A DNA stretch of 64,000 bases from positions 214,470 through 278,469 of the forward strand of contig NZ_LZZS01000033.1 of assembly GCF_014170335.1 (NCBI RefSeq), written 5' to 3'. The notes below the pieces were generated by a model. That model was given only the letters and a program-made list of their open reading frames with translations, was not told the origin of the DNA and searched no databases. The first letter of the stretch is position 1; every line of letters starts with the position of its first letter. The translations under genes were made by a program, and so were the position numbers. This DNA is from Achromobacter sp. UMC46. Its GTDB lineage: Bacteria > Pseudomonadota > Gammaproteobacteria > Burkholderiales > Burkholderiaceae_B. Positions 8,503 through 18,146 of the stretch are shown in pieces.

Positions 8503-10122
8503 CTACGACCTGGACAGCCGTGCCGCCGGTTTCGCCCCGGACACCCGGGCCGGCGTGGCCTCGATCACCTGACCCGATTGCGTCTTGAACACCGCGGTGG
8601 CCTCCGACAGGCGCCGCGCCTGTTCTTCCATTGCCGACGCGGCGGCCGACGCCTCCTCCACCAGCGCGGCGTTCTGCTGCGTCACTTCGTCCATCTGCGA
8701 CACGGCCAGGGTGACCTGGTCGATGCCGCCGGCCTGCTGGGTCGACGCGGCCGAGATCTCGCCCATGATGTCCGTCACGCGCTGCACCGACGCGACGATC
8801 TCTTGCATGGTCTGGCCGGCGGCCGACACCTGGGCCGAGCCGGCCTTCACCGTGTCCACCGACGCTTCGATCAGGGCCTTGATCTCCTTGGCTGCCTGCG
8901 CGGCGCGCTGGGCCAGCGTGCGCACCTCGCCCGCGACGACGGCGAAGCCCTTGCCCTGTTCGCCGGCGCGGGCCGCTTCCACGGCGGCGTTCAGCGCCAG
9001 GATGTTCGTCTGGAAGGCGATGCCGTCGATCACCGACACGATGTCGGAGATCTTGCGGGAACTATCCGAAATTCCCTGCATGGTGGCCACCACCTGGCCC
9101 ACGTTGTCACCGCCGCGCTGCGCGACCTGCATGCTGACCGCGGCCAGCTGGTTGGCCTGGGCGGCGTTCTCGGCGTTCTGCTTGACCGTGGCGGCCAGTT
9201 CTTCCATCGTCGCGGCGGTTTCCTCCAGGGCGGCGGCCTGCTCCTCGGTCCGGGTAGACAGGTTGGCGTTGCCCGCGGCGATCTCGGCGGCCCCCACATT
9301 GATTTCCTCGACGCCCTGGCGCACCGACACCACCGTGCGGGTCAAGCCTTCCTGCATCCGCTTGAGCGAGGCGAACAGGGCGCCGATCTCGTTGTTGGAG
9401 CGGGTTTCGATCCGGGTGGTCAGGTCGCCGCCGGCGATGCGGTCGAAATGCCGGCCGGCATCTTGCAACGGCAGCAGCACGCCACGCCGGATGAAGGTCC
9501 AGCACAAGGCCGTCAGCAGCAGGGCGGCCGACAGCAGGGCGATGGCCGATATCCTGGCATTGGAGTAGGTGGCTTGCGAACTGGCCAGCACGCCGTCGCT
9601 GCGCTCTTGCACACGGGCCAGGAAGGCCTTCATGTCCTTGACGAAATTCGCGTCGGCCTGGCGGGTCTTGCCCATGTCCTGCTGGTATTTGGCCGGCGCG
9701 CGTTCCTTGATGGCCGCGCTCAGCGTGTCCAGCAGCGACGCGTATTCGTTGAATCGGCCTTGCAGGACCAGCGCCAGCGCCTGGCCGCGCTCGCTCTTGG
9801 GCACCTCCATGTAGCGCGCGAAGCGCTCGCGGGCCTGGGTCAGCTCGCTGGCGGCTTCCTGTTCCGCCGCCGTGGCGCGTTCGGCGTTGCCGGCCTGCAT
9901 ACCCGCCAGCGCGTCGTCCAGCGCCAGCCGCGTGCGCAGCAGGGCGCCGTTGGCCTCATAGAGCGGGTCGACCTGGTGCACCGCGACGGTGTTCAGGTCT
10001 TCGATTTCGCGGACGCTGTTGTCCGCGTTCATCCAACTCAACCCGCAAGCCAGCGCCAGCGCGGTGACAAAGCACGCCAGCACCAGCAGCATGCCCGTAC
10101 GGACCTTCAATTTTTCCAGCAT
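8503..10122 (-). CDS. methyl-accepting chemotaxis protein (Tar-like four-helix sensor)
   Basis: A 539-residue chemoreceptor. A first membrane helix (about residues 10-28) and a second (about 190-210) enclose a periplasmic four-helix ligand domain of about 160 residues. A HAMP domain and a long signalling coiled coil follow, whose hairpin tip is the strongly conserved [20 protein letters not shown]. No C-terminal CheR/CheB-tethering pentapeptide is seen. The start at 10122 has a strong GAGGAG site 7 bases upstream; the frame extends further up without one. No chemotaxis genes are adjacent, so it is an isolated receptor. Confidence 0.93.
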   Translation of the reverse strand: MLEKLKVRTGMLLVLACFVTALALACGLSWMNADNSVREIEDLNTVAVHQVDPLYEANGALLRTRLALDDALAGMQAGNAERATAAEQEAASELTQARERFARYMEVPKSERGQALALVLQGRFNEYASLLDTLSAAIKERAPAKYQQDMGKTRQADANFVKDMKAFLARVQERSDGVLASSQATYSNARISAIALLSAALLLTALCWTFIRRGVLLPLQDAGRHFDRIAGGDLTTRIETRSNNEIGALFASLKRMQEGLTRTVVSVRQGVEEINVGAAEIAAGNANLSTRTEEQAAALEETAATMEELAATVKQNAENAAQANQLAAVSMQVAQRGGDNVGQVVATMQGISDSSRKISDIVSVIDGIAFQTNILALNAAVEAARAGEQGKGFAVVAGEVRTLAQRAAQAAKEIKALIEASVDTVKAGSAQVSAAGQTMQEIVASVQRVTDIMGEISAASTQQAGGIDQVTLAVSQMDEVTQQNAALVEEASAAASAMEEQARRLSEATAVFKTQSGQVIEATPARVSGAKPAARLSRS

Positions 10123-10616
10123 GAGAGCTCCTCTTTCATGAACGCGATCCGCCGCGCGCAGGCGGGCGTTGCCCGCCGGCCTTGCGGCAGAAGGGGTGGA
10201 CGTCGAGCCGGATGACTGCGATGCGTCCGCCTGAAACTGCAAGCACGCACAATCAATCATTAACGCGGCAGCATCTGCCGCGTTGCCCGCAACACTTGAA
10301 TAAAGAGAAGCGCCGGTTACCGCTGTTTGTATGTAATTGTTATTAATTTTTCTGCTTGTTAGTTATACCGTCGTTGTCGTTATTTTTCGGCGGTTTTTTT
10401 TGTAAACCCAGTATTGGGAATACCAAAAACTATCGACAAGTATCTTTTATGCAACGCCCTTGGCGGTGGGCACTGGCGGCGCCAATGAGCGGACCAAAGG
10501 ATTTTTGGGAAAACCGCCGGTTTTAGCGGGTTACGGCGGTGAATTGCGCCGAAAAGCACGTTTTCTGGCGCGGCTTGCAATTCCTGTGGACTTTGACCAC
10601 AATATGACCTTGATTG

Positions 10617-10649
10617 CCCCGGTTCCGACCCGAGCCGGGGTTTTGTTTT
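10617..10649 (+). terminator. intrinsic terminator in the greA leader (distal)
   Basis: CCCCGGTTC (10617-10625) pairs with GAGCCGGGG (10632-10640), nine pairs with one G-U, around the loop CGACCC. It is followed by TTTTGTTTT. It lies about 130 bases before the greA start and would attenuate transcription coming from further upstream. Confidence 0.8.
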
Positions 10650-10725
10650 GGTCGTCCGCGCCGCAGGTCCTGCCCAAAAGGCATCTGGCCGTATGCGCGC
10701 GCCCGGGTAACGACCTTCACCGAGA

Positions 10726-10747
10726 ACGCTCCTTCGGGGCGTTTTTC
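10726..10747 (+). terminator. intrinsic terminator in the greA leader (proximal)
   Basis: ACGCTCC (10726-10732) pairs with GGGGCGT (10736-10742), seven pairs including one G-U, with a tight TTC loop. TTTTTC follows directly. It ends only about 20 bases before the greA start codon, so greA expression needs read-through or anti-termination. Confidence 0.7.
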
Positions 10748-10768
10748 TACTTTTGTTTGGGAAACGAC

Positions 10769-11245
10769 ATGTCTGCCATTCCTTTGACCGTGCGCGGGGC
10801 CGAGCGCTTGCAAGAAGAGCTCCAGCGGCTGAAAACCGTGGAACGTCCTGCCGTGATTAACGCGATCGCCGAGGCGCGTGCGCAGGGTGATCTGTCGGAA
10901 AATGCCGAATACGATGCCGCTCGCGAGCGCCAAGGTTTCATCGAGGGTCGGATTGCCGAGCTCGAAGGCACGCTTTCCAACGCCCATCTGATCGATCCGT
11001 CTTCCCTGGAAGCCGAAGGCCGCGCCGTGTTCGGCGCCACCGTCGACATCGAGGACCTGGATTCGGGTGACCGCGTGACGTACCAAATCGTCGGCGACGT
11101 TGAAGCCGACATCAAGTCGAACCTGATTTCCGTGTCGAGCCCGGTGGCGCGCGCGCTGATCGGCAAGAGCGAAGGCGATGTCGTCGAGGTCAAGGCCCCG
11201 GCTGGCGTTCGCGAATATGAAGTTTTGGGCGTGCGTTACATCTAA
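10769..11245 (+). CDS. greA: transcription elongation factor GreA
   Basis: A 158-residue factor that rescues backtracked RNA polymerase by stimulating cleavage of the nascent RNA. The N-terminal coiled coil (about residues 12-75) carries the acidic tip: [16 protein letters not shown] contains the conserved Asp and Glu that reach the polymerase active site. The C-terminal FKBP-like domain binds the polymerase ([18 protein letters not shown]). The start at 10769 gives the normal family length. Two terminators in the leader suggest attenuation, as is known for E. coli greA; a third closes the gene. Confidence 0.97.
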   Translation: MSAIPLTVRGAERLQEELQRLKTVERPAVINAIAEARAQGDLSENAEYDAARERQGFIEGRIAELEGTLSNAHLIDPSSLEAEGRAVFGATVDIEDLDSGDRVTYQIVGDVEADIKSNLISVSSPVARALIGKSEGDVVEVKAPAGVREYEVLGVRYI

Positions 11246-11340
11246 CGCATCAACCCAAGCAGTCAGCTGTCAAAACACCATGGTCCGAACCCTGCGTTCG
11301 GCTGGATTCCGCGGTACATTCGCGGATCGCTATGGTGGAC

Positions 11341-11364
11341 CGGGCGCATAAAGCGCCCGTTTTT
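11341..11364 (+). terminator. greA terminator
   Basis: CGGGCGC (11341-11347), loop ATAAA, GCGCCCG (11353-11359), then TTTTT. It is about 95 bases after the greA stop and 10 bases before the end of the convergent yhbY gene. Confidence 0.85.
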
Positions 11365-11374
11365 GTGCCCGGCC

Positions 11375-11977
11375 TTACCTTTTCGACGTCTTGCGGCTGG
11401 TGCCGCTGCGTGCCCCGGCCCGAAGGCTGAGCGCGCTGCCGGCGCGGCGAGGAATGCCGTGGCCGCTGTCGGTGGCGCGTTTGCTGCTGGGACGCATGGG
11501 CTTGCCGTTCTTATTGAGCTGGTCCTGCGGCACGAAGCGGGTTTTGGCCGGCTTGGGCTCTTCGGACTCGCTGCGGCGCGGACGCTTGCCCAGCGTCTTG
11601 CCTTCGGCGGCCAGCTTCTTGGGCGTGTACGGCTCGGAGGCGCGGCGCTTGGCGGGGGCTTCGGGCTCCCGGGCGGCCAGCGCGGCGGGCTTGACGTTGC
11701 CGGCCAGCGGGCGGAAAAGAATCAGGGTCTTGCCCAGGTGATGCACCGGGGCGCAAGACAGAGTGTCGCAAATCGTCGACAACATGGTGTCGCGGGCCTC
11801 GCGGTCGTCGCCACCGGCGCGTACCTTGATAAGTCCGTGCGAAGACAGTGCCAGGTCGATTTCCTTGAGCACGGCTTCGGTCAGGCCATTGTCGCCAATC
11901 AGGACGACGGGGCGCAGGGGGTGGGCGGCGGACCGAAGGTCGCTGCGCTCACGAGAGGTAAGTTCTAATATAGGCAT
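11375..11977 (-). CDS. yhbY: YhbY-type RNA-binding protein with long basic tail
   Basis: A 200-residue protein. Residues 1-95 are the CRS1-YhbY (CRM) domain that binds pre-50S ribosomal particles: [20 protein letters not shown], then the LIKVR strand, and [11 protein letters not shown] in place of the usual GxxxxLYR-type end. E. coli YhbY is about 97 residues. Here about 100 further residues, rich in Lys, Arg, Pro and Ala and probably disordered, follow. Its start codon lies only 18 bases from that of the divergent rlmE. A TACAAT box ends 7 bases before the ATG, which suggests a leaderless transcript. Confidence 0.88.
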   Translation of the reverse strand: MPILELTSRERSDLRSAAHPLRPVVLIGDNGLTEAVLKEIDLALSSHGLIKVRAGGDDREARDTMLSTICDTLSCAPVHHLGKTLILFRPLAGNVKPAALAAREPEAPAKRRASEPYTPKKLAAEGKTLGKRPRRSESEEPKPAKTRFVPQDQLNKNGKPMRPSSKRATDSGHGIPRRAGSALSLRAGARSGTSRKTSKR

Positions 11978-11995
11978 GCGTGGAATTGTACGGTA

Positions 11996-12628
11996 ATGGC
12001 CAAGAATAAATTCTCTAAAGACTGGATTCACCAGCACATCAACGATCCCTATGTGAAGCTGGCGCAACAGAAGGGCTATCGGGCCCGCGGCGCTTTCAAG
12101 CTGATCGAGCTTCTGGACAACGAAAAGTTGCTCCGGCGGGGAGACCTGGTCGTCGATCTGGGCTCGTCGCCGGGCAGCTGGTCCCAAGTGGTGCGAGAGC
12201 GCCTGACGGGGCCGGGCGGCATCGTGGACGGACGTATTATCGCGCTGGACATGCTTCCCATGGAGCCCATCGCGGGCGTGGAGTTCATCCAGGGCGACTT
12301 CCGTGAAGACGAAGTTCTGAAACAATTGGAAGACATGGTCGGATCTCATGCCGTGGACCTTGTTATTTCAGACATGGCCCCCAACTTGTCAGGCGTGGGG
12401 ATTGCCGACGCCGCGCGCATCCAGCATGTGTGCGACCTGGCGATGGAATTTTCCCGCGCTCACCTCAAGCCCGACGGCGTGCTGATCGTCAAGGCTTTCC
12501 ACGGCAGCGGTTTTTCGCAGATCGTGCAAAGCTTCAAGCAGCACTTCAAGCGGGTGGTCGAGCGCAAGCCGAAAGCGTCGCGGGCAAAATCGTCCGAAAC
12601 CTTTCTGGTTGCCCGCGATCTGAAGTAA
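11996..12628 (+). CDS. rlmE: 23S rRNA 2'-O-ribose methyltransferase RlmE (RrmJ/FtsJ)
   Basis: A 210-residue S-adenosylmethionine-dependent enzyme that methylates the 2'-OH of U2552 (E. coli numbering) in the 23S rRNA A-loop during late 50S assembly. The cofactor motif [11 protein letters not shown] is at residues 52-62. The catalytic tetrad K35 (GAFKLIE), D126 (SDMAPN), K166 (KAFHGSG) and E201 (SSETFL) is complete. Being divergent from yhbY and upstream of ftsH is the usual arrangement in this group. No clear ribosome binding site precedes the ATG. Confidence 0.96.
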   Translation: MAKNKFSKDWIHQHINDPYVKLAQQKGYRARGAFKLIELLDNEKLLRRGDLVVDLGSSPGSWSQVVRERLTGPGGIVDGRIIALDMLPMEPIAGVEFIQGDFREDEVLKQLEDMVGSHAVDLVISDMAPNLSGVGIADAARIQHVCDLAMEFSRAHLKPDGVLIVKAFHGSGFSQIVQSFKQHFKRVVERKPKASRAKSSETFLVARDLK

Positions 12629-12776
12629 CCCCGGGCCGGAGCCTGTTGCTCCGGAACCCCAAAAAAACGCTACCTGCTTGGCGAGACAACGACCAAAAAA
12701 ATCACGAATCAGACGTAAATACACGGGCCCCAGGGATCCCAGGACGCAATCGGGTCCAACAGGGTAGAATGGGCTA

Positions 12777-12805
12777 TTGACATACTTGTGACTGTGCCAT
12801 ATGCG
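12777..12805 (+). promoter_or_regulatory. possible promoter of ftsH-folP-glmM
   Basis: TTGACA at 12777-12782, a 17-base spacer, then TATGCG at 12800-12805. The -35 is perfect and the -10 is weak. It lies 43 bases before the TTG start of ftsH. Heat-shock control is common for ftsH, but a sigma-32 match was not recognised. Confidence 0.35.
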
Positions 12806-12847
12806 GGTGCGCGGTCGCCGGTCGGAATCGAAAGCAGGAGATCGACC

Positions 12848-14737
12848 TTGAATAATTCATTTTCGAAAGTCGCTGTCTGGATGGTGATAGCCCTTGTGCT
12901 ATTTACCGTCTTCAAACAGTTCGACGGACGCGCTCAGACCCAGGACGGCGTGACTTACACGCAGTTCATGGACGACGCCAAGGCGGGACGTATCCGCAAG
13001 GTCGACGTTCAGGGCGACGTGCTGTACGTCACCCCGGACGCGGGCCGCGCCTACACGCTGACGTCGCCGGGCGACCTCTGGATGGTCTCCGACCTGCTGA
13101 AGTACGGCGTGCAAGTGTCGGGCAAGCCGCGCGAAGAGCAATCGCTGCTGATGAGCATCTTCGTGTCGTGGTTCCCCATGCTGCTGCTGATCGGCGTCTG
13201 GGTGTTCTTCATGCGACAGATGCAAGGCGGGGGCAAAGGCGGCGCGTTCAGCTTCGGCAAATCGCGCGCTCGCATGCTCGACGAAAACACCAACCAGATC
13301 ACGTTCGCGGACGTCGCCGGCTGCGATGAAGCCAAGGAAGACGTCCAGGAACTGGTCGATTTCCTGCGCGACCCCAGCAAGTTCCAGAAGCTGGGCGGCC
13401 GTATCCCGCGCGGCGTGCTGATGGTGGGTTCGCCCGGTACCGGCAAGACGCTGCTGGCCAAGGCCATCGCCGGCGAAGCCAAGGTTCCGTTCTTCAGCAT
13501 CTCGGGTTCGGATTTCGTTGAAATGTTCGTCGGCGTGGGCGCTGCCCGCGTGCGCGACATGTTCGAAAACGCCAAGAAGCACGCTCCCTGCATCATCTTC
13601 ATCGACGAAATCGATGCGGTGGGCCGTCAGCGCGGCGCCGGCCTGGGTGGCGGCAACGACGAACGCGAACAGACACTGAACCAGATGCTGGTGGAAATGG
13701 ACGGTTTCGAATCCGGCCAGGGCGTCATCGTGATCGCCGCCACCAACCGTCCCGACGTGCTGGACCCGGCGTTGCTGCGTCCCGGCCGTTTCGACCGCCA
13801 AGTGGTCGTGCCGCTGCCCGATATCCGTGGCCGCGAGCAGATCCTGAAGGTCCACATGCGCAAGGTCCCGCTGTCGCCTAACGTCGACGCGACCATCCTG
13901 GCGCGCGGCTGCCCCGGTTTCTCGGGTGCCGACCTGGCCAACCTGGTCAACGAAGCCGCCTTGTTCGCCGCGCGCCGCAACGGCCGCACGGTGGATATGT
14001 CCGACTTCGAAAAGGCCAAGGACAAGATCATCATGGGCGCCGAGCGCCGCTCCATCGTCATGCCCGAAGAGGAACGCAAGAACACCGCGTACCACGAATC
14101 CGGCCATGCGATCGTTGCGCGCCTGCTGCCCAAGACCGACCCGGTCCACAAGGTCACCATCATCCCGCGCGGCCGTGCGCTGGGCGTGACGATGCAGTTG
14201 CCTGAAACCGACCGCTACAGCATGGACAAGGGCCGCTTGCTGTCCACCATCGCCGTGCTGTTCGGTGGCCGCATCGCTGAAGAACTCTTCATGGACCAGA
14301 TGACGACGGGCGCCTCGAACGACTTCGAACGCGCCACCGCCATCGCTCGCGACATCGTCACGCGCTACGGCATGACCGACGAACTGGGCCCCATGGTCTA
14401 CGCCGAGAACGAAGGCGAAGTGTTCCTGGGCCGCAGCGTCACCAAGACGACGCACATGTCCGAAGCCACCATGCAGAAGGTGGATACCGAGATCCGCCGC
14501 ATCATCGACGAGCAGTACGGTGTTGCGCGCAAGATCCTGGAAGAAAACCGCGACAAGGTCGAAGTGATGACGTCGGCGCTGCTGGAATGGGAAACCATCG
14601 ACGCGGACCAGATCAACGACATCATCGAAGGTCGTCCGCCGCGTCCTCCGAAGACGCCGCAAGGCCCGTCGGATTCGGCTGACACGCCGCCGACCACCGG
14701 CCTGGCGGCTGGCGGTAGCACGGCGGCAGCTGTCTGA
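12848..14737 (+). CDS. ftsH: ATP-dependent zinc metalloprotease FtsH
   Basis: A 629-residue membrane AAA+ protease that extracts and degrades membrane and short-lived proteins as a hexamer. A membrane helix at about residues 6-23, a periplasmic domain and a second helix at about 105-122 precede the AAA module: Walker A GSPGTGKT at 194-201, Walker B IIFIDEID at 249-256, and the arginine-finger region at RPGRFDR. The zinc motif HESGH is at 416-420. The start is TTG 12848, with AGGAG 7 bases upstream, giving an N-terminus like E. coli FtsH. folP follows after 18 bases. Confidence 0.97.
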   Translation: MNNSFSKVAVWMVIALVLFTVFKQFDGRAQTQDGVTYTQFMDDAKAGRIRKVDVQGDVLYVTPDAGRAYTLTSPGDLWMVSDLLKYGVQVSGKPREEQSLLMSIFVSWFPMLLLIGVWVFFMRQMQGGGKGGAFSFGKSRARMLDENTNQITFADVAGCDEAKEDVQELVDFLRDPSKFQKLGGRIPRGVLMVGSPGTGKTLLAKAIAGEAKVPFFSISGSDFVEMFVGVGAARVRDMFENAKKHAPCIIFIDEIDAVGRQRGAGLGGGNDEREQTLNQMLVEMDGFESGQGVIVIAATNRPDVLDPALLRPGRFDRQVVVPLPDIRGREQILKVHMRKVPLSPNVDATILARGCPGFSGADLANLVNEAALFAARRNGRTVDMSDFEKAKDKIIMGAERRSIVMPEEERKNTAYHESGHAIVARLLPKTDPVHKVTIIPRGRALGVTMQLPETDRYSMDKGRLLSTIAVLFGGRIAEELFMDQMTTGASNDFERATAIARDIVTRYGMTDELGPMVYAENEGEVFLGRSVTKTTHMSEATMQKVDTEIRRIIDEQYGVARKILEENRDKVEVMTSALLEWETIDADQINDIIEGRPPRPPKTPQGPSDSADTPPTTGLAAGGSTAAAV

Positions 14738-14755
14738 GGTTTTTTGTCCTGAGTT

Positions 14756-15601
14756 ATGGCAAATAACTTTCTTTGCGGGCGCTTCGAGTTTGATCTCGAG
14801 CGCCCGCTTGTCATGGGTATCGTCAATGTCACGCCGGATTCCTTTTCCGACGGCGGCCAGCACGACGATACGGATTCCGCGGTGGCGCATGCGCGCCAAC
14901 TGATCGAAGAGGGCGCGCAGATCCTGGATCTGGGCGGCGAGTCCACACGCCCCGGTGCGGACCCGGTTTCGGTGGCGGACGAATTGGACCGGCTGCTGCC
15001 GGTGATCGAAGCGCTGCGCGACTGCGGCGTGCCCCTGTCCATCGATACCTTCAAGCCGGAAGTCATGCGCGCCACGCTCGATGCGGGCGCCGACATGATC
15101 AACGACATCTACGGATTCAGGCAGCCGGGCGCCGTCGAGGCCGTGTCGCAATCGCGCTGCGGGCTATGCGTGATGCACATGAAAGGCGAGCCCCGCACGA
15201 TGCAGGCCAGCCCGCCCGAATACACCGACCTGATCGGAGAGATCGGGCTGTTCCTGGGCGCGCGCGCGCAAAAGCTGCGCGCGGCCTGGATCGATCCCCG
15301 CCGTATCGTGCTGGACCCGGGCTTCGGCTTCGGCAAGACGGCGGACCAGAATTTTCAGTTATTGCGCCGGCTGTCCAGCCTGCGCAGCACGGGTTATCCA
15401 TTGCTGATCGGCCTGTCGCGCAAGAACATGATCGGCCAGGCCACCGGCCGGCCTGTCGGCGACAGGTTGTCCGGCAGCATTGCCGCTGCCCTTGCCTGTG
15501 TATCCCGGGGGGCTTCCATCGTGCGCGTGCACGATGTCGCCGCTACCGTGGATGCCCTCAAGGTATGGCACGCGGCCGAACAAGGAGCAATCAGTTCATG
15601 A
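14756..15601 (+). CDS. folP: dihydropteroate synthase
   Basis: A 281-residue folate-pathway enzyme condensing 6-hydroxymethyl-dihydropterin diphosphate with p-aminobenzoate; it is the target of sulfonamides. All signature loops are present: [14 protein letters not shown] (loop 1), LGGESTRPG (loop 2), the pterin-site MHMKG segment, and DPGFGFGKT with GLSRK. Its stop overlaps the start of glmM in TCATGA, so the two are translationally coupled. ftsH-folP-glmM is a conserved proteobacterial order. Confidence 0.97.
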   Translation: MANNFLCGRFEFDLERPLVMGIVNVTPDSFSDGGQHDDTDSAVAHARQLIEEGAQILDLGGESTRPGADPVSVADELDRLLPVIEALRDCGVPLSIDTFKPEVMRATLDAGADMINDIYGFRQPGAVEAVSQSRCGLCVMHMKGEPRTMQASPPEYTDLIGEIGLFLGARAQKLRAAWIDPRRIVLDPGFGFGKTADQNFQLLRRLSSLRSTGYPLLIGLSRKNMIGQATGRPVGDRLSGSIAAALACVSRGASIVRVHDVAATVDALKVWHAAEQGAISS

Positions 15602-16941
15602 TTCGACGCAAGTATTTTGGTACCGATGGCGTGCGCGGCGAAGTCGGCGGTCCGGTGATCAACGCCGAATTCGCCCTGCGCCTGGGCTATGCGGCTGGCC
15701 GTGTGCTGGCTCGCGAACACGCGGTGCGCGGCGGCAGCCGCCCGCAGGTCGTGATTGGCAAGGACACCCGCATTTCGGGCTACATGCTGGAATCCGCCCT
15801 GGAAGCCGGTTTGTCGGCCGCGGGCATCGATGTGCTGCTGGCCGGCCCCATCCCGACGCCGGCCGTGGCCTACCTGACCCGGGCATTGCGCCTGGTGGCG
15901 GGCATCGTCATCAGCGCCTCGCATAATCCGTACCAAGACAACGGCATCAAGTTCTTCTCGGCGCAAGGCATGAAGCTGCCCGATGAGATCGAGTCCGATA
16001 TCGAAGCCGCCCTGGATGAACCGCTGGGCTGCGTCGCATCCGAAGGCCTGGGCCGCGCGCGCCGCATGTCTGATGCGCAGGGCCGGTACATCGAATTCTG
16101 CAAGAGCACGTTCCCCAACGACCTTGACCTGAACGGCATGACGATCGTGGTGGACGCCGCGCACGGCGCCGCCTACAACATCGCGCCGCACGTGTTCCGC
16201 GAATTGGGCGCCGAGGTGCATGCCATCGGCGTCCATCCGGACGGCTTCAACATCAACAAGGGCGTGGGCGCCTTGCACCCCGAGATGCTGGTCAAGGAAG
16301 TGCGCGCCCGCGGCGCGCAGTTGGGCATCGCGCTGGATGGCGACGCCGACCGCTTGCAGGTGGTGGATAGCGAAGGCCGCATCTACAACGGCGACGAACT
16401 GCTGTATGCCATCGTCCGCGAACGCATGCAGCGCAACAAGGTGGACGGCGTGGTCGGCACGCTGATGACCAACTTCGGCTTCGAACGCGAAATGGAACGC
16501 CTGGGCGTGGGCTTCGAGCGCGCCAACGTGGGCGACCGCTACGTGCTGGAGCAGATGCAGTCGCGCGGCTGGCTGTACGGCGGCGAAAGCTCCGGCCACC
16601 TGCTGTGCCTGGATTGCCATTCCACCGGCGACGGCATCATCGCCGCCCTGCAGGTATTGACGGCGCTGCGCCGCAACAACGTGTCGATGGCGGCATGGGT
16701 GGGCGATCTGCGCATGTATCCGCAGAAGATGATCAATGTGCCGTTGGCCCCGGGCCAGGACTGGAAGACCCATGCCGGCCTGACCGCCGCGCGCAAGGCC
16801 GTCGAAGCCGAGCTGAACGGCCGGGGCCGTATTCTGATCCGCGCGTCGGGCACTGAACCTAAGCTTCGGCTGATGGTCGAAGCCGAAGATGAGTCCCTTG
16901 CCGTCTCTTGCGCCGAGAAGCTTGCCGCCAGCCTCCTGTAG
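15598..16941 (+). CDS. glmM: phosphoglucosamine mutase
   Basis: A 447-residue enzyme interconverting glucosamine 6-phosphate and glucosamine 1-phosphate, on the way to UDP-GlcNAc for peptidoglycan and lipopolysaccharide. The active-site phosphoserine is S108 in ISASHNP, the metal-binding loop is DGDADR, and the phosphate-binding loop near the C-terminus is [10 protein letters not shown]. The start at 15598 overlaps the folP stop and gives the family length; longer in-frame readings into folP are spurious. A terminator follows 22 bases after the stop. Confidence 0.97.
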   Translation: MIRRKYFGTDGVRGEVGGPVINAEFALRLGYAAGRVLAREHAVRGGSRPQVVIGKDTRISGYMLESALEAGLSAAGIDVLLAGPIPTPAVAYLTRALRLVAGIVISASHNPYQDNGIKFFSAQGMKLPDEIESDIEAALDEPLGCVASEGLGRARRMSDAQGRYIEFCKSTFPNDLDLNGMTIVVDAAHGAAYNIAPHVFRELGAEVHAIGVHPDGFNINKGVGALHPEMLVKEVRARGAQLGIALDGDADRLQVVDSEGRIYNGDELLYAIVRERMQRNKVDGVVGTLMTNFGFEREMERLGVGFERANVGDRYVLEQMQSRGWLYGGESSGHLLCLDCHSTGDGIIAALQVLTALRRNNVSMAAWVGDLRMYPQKMINVPLAPGQDWKTHAGLTAARKAVEAELNGRGRILIRASGTEPKLRLMVEAEDESLAVSCAEKLAASLL

Positions 16942-16963
16942 GCGCGGCGAGCCGAGTGTGATG

Positions 16964-16994
16964 AAAGCCACCCACCGTCAGCGGGGGTGGCTTT
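16964..16994 (+). terminator. glmM operon terminator
   Basis: AAAGCCACCC (16964-16973) pairs with GGGTGGCTTT (16985-16994) around an 11-base loop, the T-run being part of the second arm. It closes the ftsH-folP-glmM unit. Confidence 0.85.
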
Positions 16995-17154
16995 TCTACA
17001 TTCGGGGTCCGTATTCAATTGTGAAGTTTTGTCTAGATTTGCCTAAATTTGACCTATCTCCCCCGATCTAAACTTCATAGTCACGTAACATATTGGTCAA
17101 GTCTTTGACATACAGGGCGTCCAAACTGACCGGACTCTCTAGGAGCTTCGCGCA

Positions 17155-17961
17155 ATGCTGGAACTAGCACGCATCAACCCTACCCGTAATCCCGCCGAAC
17201 CGTTCACGGGCGCCGCCCCGAAGGTGCTGGCGGTCGGACTGGCGCGCACGGCTGAAGAAATCGAGCAGATTCAGCGTCTGCGCTACGACGTCTTCACTGA
17301 GGATATGGGGGTCGTGTTTCCTGACGCCCAAGACGGCATCGAACATGATCGTTTCGATCCCTTCTGCGAACACCTGATGGTCCGCGAAATGGATACGGGC
17401 CGCATCGTCGGCACGTACCGGATCCTGACGCCCGAAAAGGCGCGGGAGGCGGGCGGTTACTACTCGCAATCCGAATTCGATCTATCCGGCCTGGGCGCGA
17501 TCCGCGATAACCTGGTCGAAGTCGGCCGCTCTTGCACGCATGCCGACTACCGCAACGGCGCGGTCATCATGCTGCTGTGGTCCGGCCTGGCCGAGTACCT
17601 GCGCCGCGGCGGTTACGAATACGTGCTGGGCTGCGCAAGCGTCAGCCTGCGCGACGACGGCGTCACCGCGGCGGAAGTCTGGCGCACGATTTCCAAGCAC
17701 CTGCCGCTGGAAAGCGAGCCCCGCGTGGTGCCGCTGCACCGGTATCCGGTGGAAAAGCTGAACAGCACGCTGCCGGCCCGCGTGCCGCCGCTGATCAAGG
17801 GCTACCTGAAGCTGGGCGCCAAGGTGTGCGGTGAACCCGCCTGGGACCCGGATTTCAATGCCGCGGACTTCCCGGTGCTGCTGAAAATGGACCGCATGGA
17901 CGAGCGCTACCGCCGTCACTTCGGTCTGGATCAACCTGCGGCCATCAACGGCCAGCGCTGA
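17155..17961 (+). CDS. olsB: L-ornithine N-alpha-acyltransferase OlsB (GNAT fold)
   Basis: A 268-residue protein of the OlsB type, which uses 3-hydroxyacyl-ACP to acylate ornithine and make lyso-ornithine lipid, the first step to phosphorus-free ornithine lipids. It matches OlsB and acyl-homoserine-lactone-synthase-like GNATs: RLRYDVFTEDMG near residue 42, FDPFCEHLMVRE, IVGTYRIL, LVEVGRSCTHADYR and LLWSGLAEYL. AGGAG lies 9 bases before the ATG and a TTGACA box at 17105-17110. The second enzyme, OlsA, is not adjacent. The neighbours ppx, ppk and pst are all phosphate genes. Confidence 0.82.
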   Translation: MLELARINPTRNPAEPFTGAAPKVLAVGLARTAEEIEQIQRLRYDVFTEDMGVVFPDAQDGIEHDRFDPFCEHLMVREMDTGRIVGTYRILTPEKAREAGGYYSQSEFDLSGLGAIRDNLVEVGRSCTHADYRNGAVIMLLWSGLAEYLRRGGYEYVLGCASVSLRDDGVTAAEVWRTISKHLPLESEPRVVPLHRYPVEKLNSTLPARVPPLIKGYLKLGAKVCGEPAWDPDFNAADFPVLLKMDRMDERYRRHFGLDQPAAINGQR

Positions 17962-17966
17962 TCATC

Positions 17967-18077
17967 ATGCGCCGCCTGATCCGCCGGATGAAGATCAGAT
18001 TGATACGGCGGGCCACGCGGCCCTTGCGCATGGAGCTCAAGCAGCTTCACCGCGAGACGGACCTGTCGCCGTTCTAA
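17967..18077 (+). CDS. possible 36-residue Arg-rich small protein after olsB
   Basis: A short frame beginning 5 bases after the olsB stop (MRRLIRRMKIRLIRRATRPL at the N-terminus, acidic-polar tail ending LSPF). Twelve of its residues are Arg or Lys within the first 22, giving an amphipathic basic helix. It ends just before the terminator, so it lies wholly within the olsB transcript. No good ribosome binding site is visible; it could be translated by re-initiation. It may be noncoding. Confidence 0.3.
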   Translation: MRRLIRRMKIRLIRRATRPLRMELKQLHRETDLSPF

Positions 18078-18120
18078 AGAAAAAACGGGCGATGGCTGTG
18101 CAGCCATCGCCCGTTGTCTT
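18078..18120. terminator. bidirectional terminator between olsB and ppx
   Basis: Positions 18085-18098 and 18101-18114 are exact reverse complements (14 bp) around TG. An A-run at 18078-18085 supplies the U-tract for the minus-strand ppx transcript; TTGTCTT follows for the plus-strand olsB transcript. Confidence 0.88.
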
Positions 18121-18146
18121 GTTCGCGCCCATTCAGCGCGCGGATG

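Larger units (their letters stand above)
10123..10768. other. 646-bp intergenic region between the chemoreceptor and greA
   Basis: No convincing gene. Positions 10290-10420 are A/T-rich for this genome (runs such as TTATTAATTTTTC and CGGTTTTTTTTG) and may hold divergent promoters. The right half carries two plus-strand intrinsic terminators, listed separately. An open frame joined to greA from 10460 crosses both terminators and lacks coding character. No plus-strand gene lies upstream for these terminators to serve. Confidence 0.6.

Noticed and set aside
10460..10768. In-frame extension of greA by about 100 residues
   Set aside because: GreA has its normal length from 10769; the extension crosses two intrinsic terminators and matches nothing.
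12636..12654. CCGGAGC/GCTCCGG hairpin after rlmE as a terminator
   Set aside because: It is followed by A, not T, on the plus strand, and the T-run on the minus strand lies before the stem; not a terminator in either direction.
12899..15151. 750-codon open frame on the minus strand opposite ftsH and folP
   Set aside because: It is the antisense shadow of highly conserved genes in G+C-rich DNA; His/Asp/Gly-rich composition, no recognisable family, no ribosome binding site.
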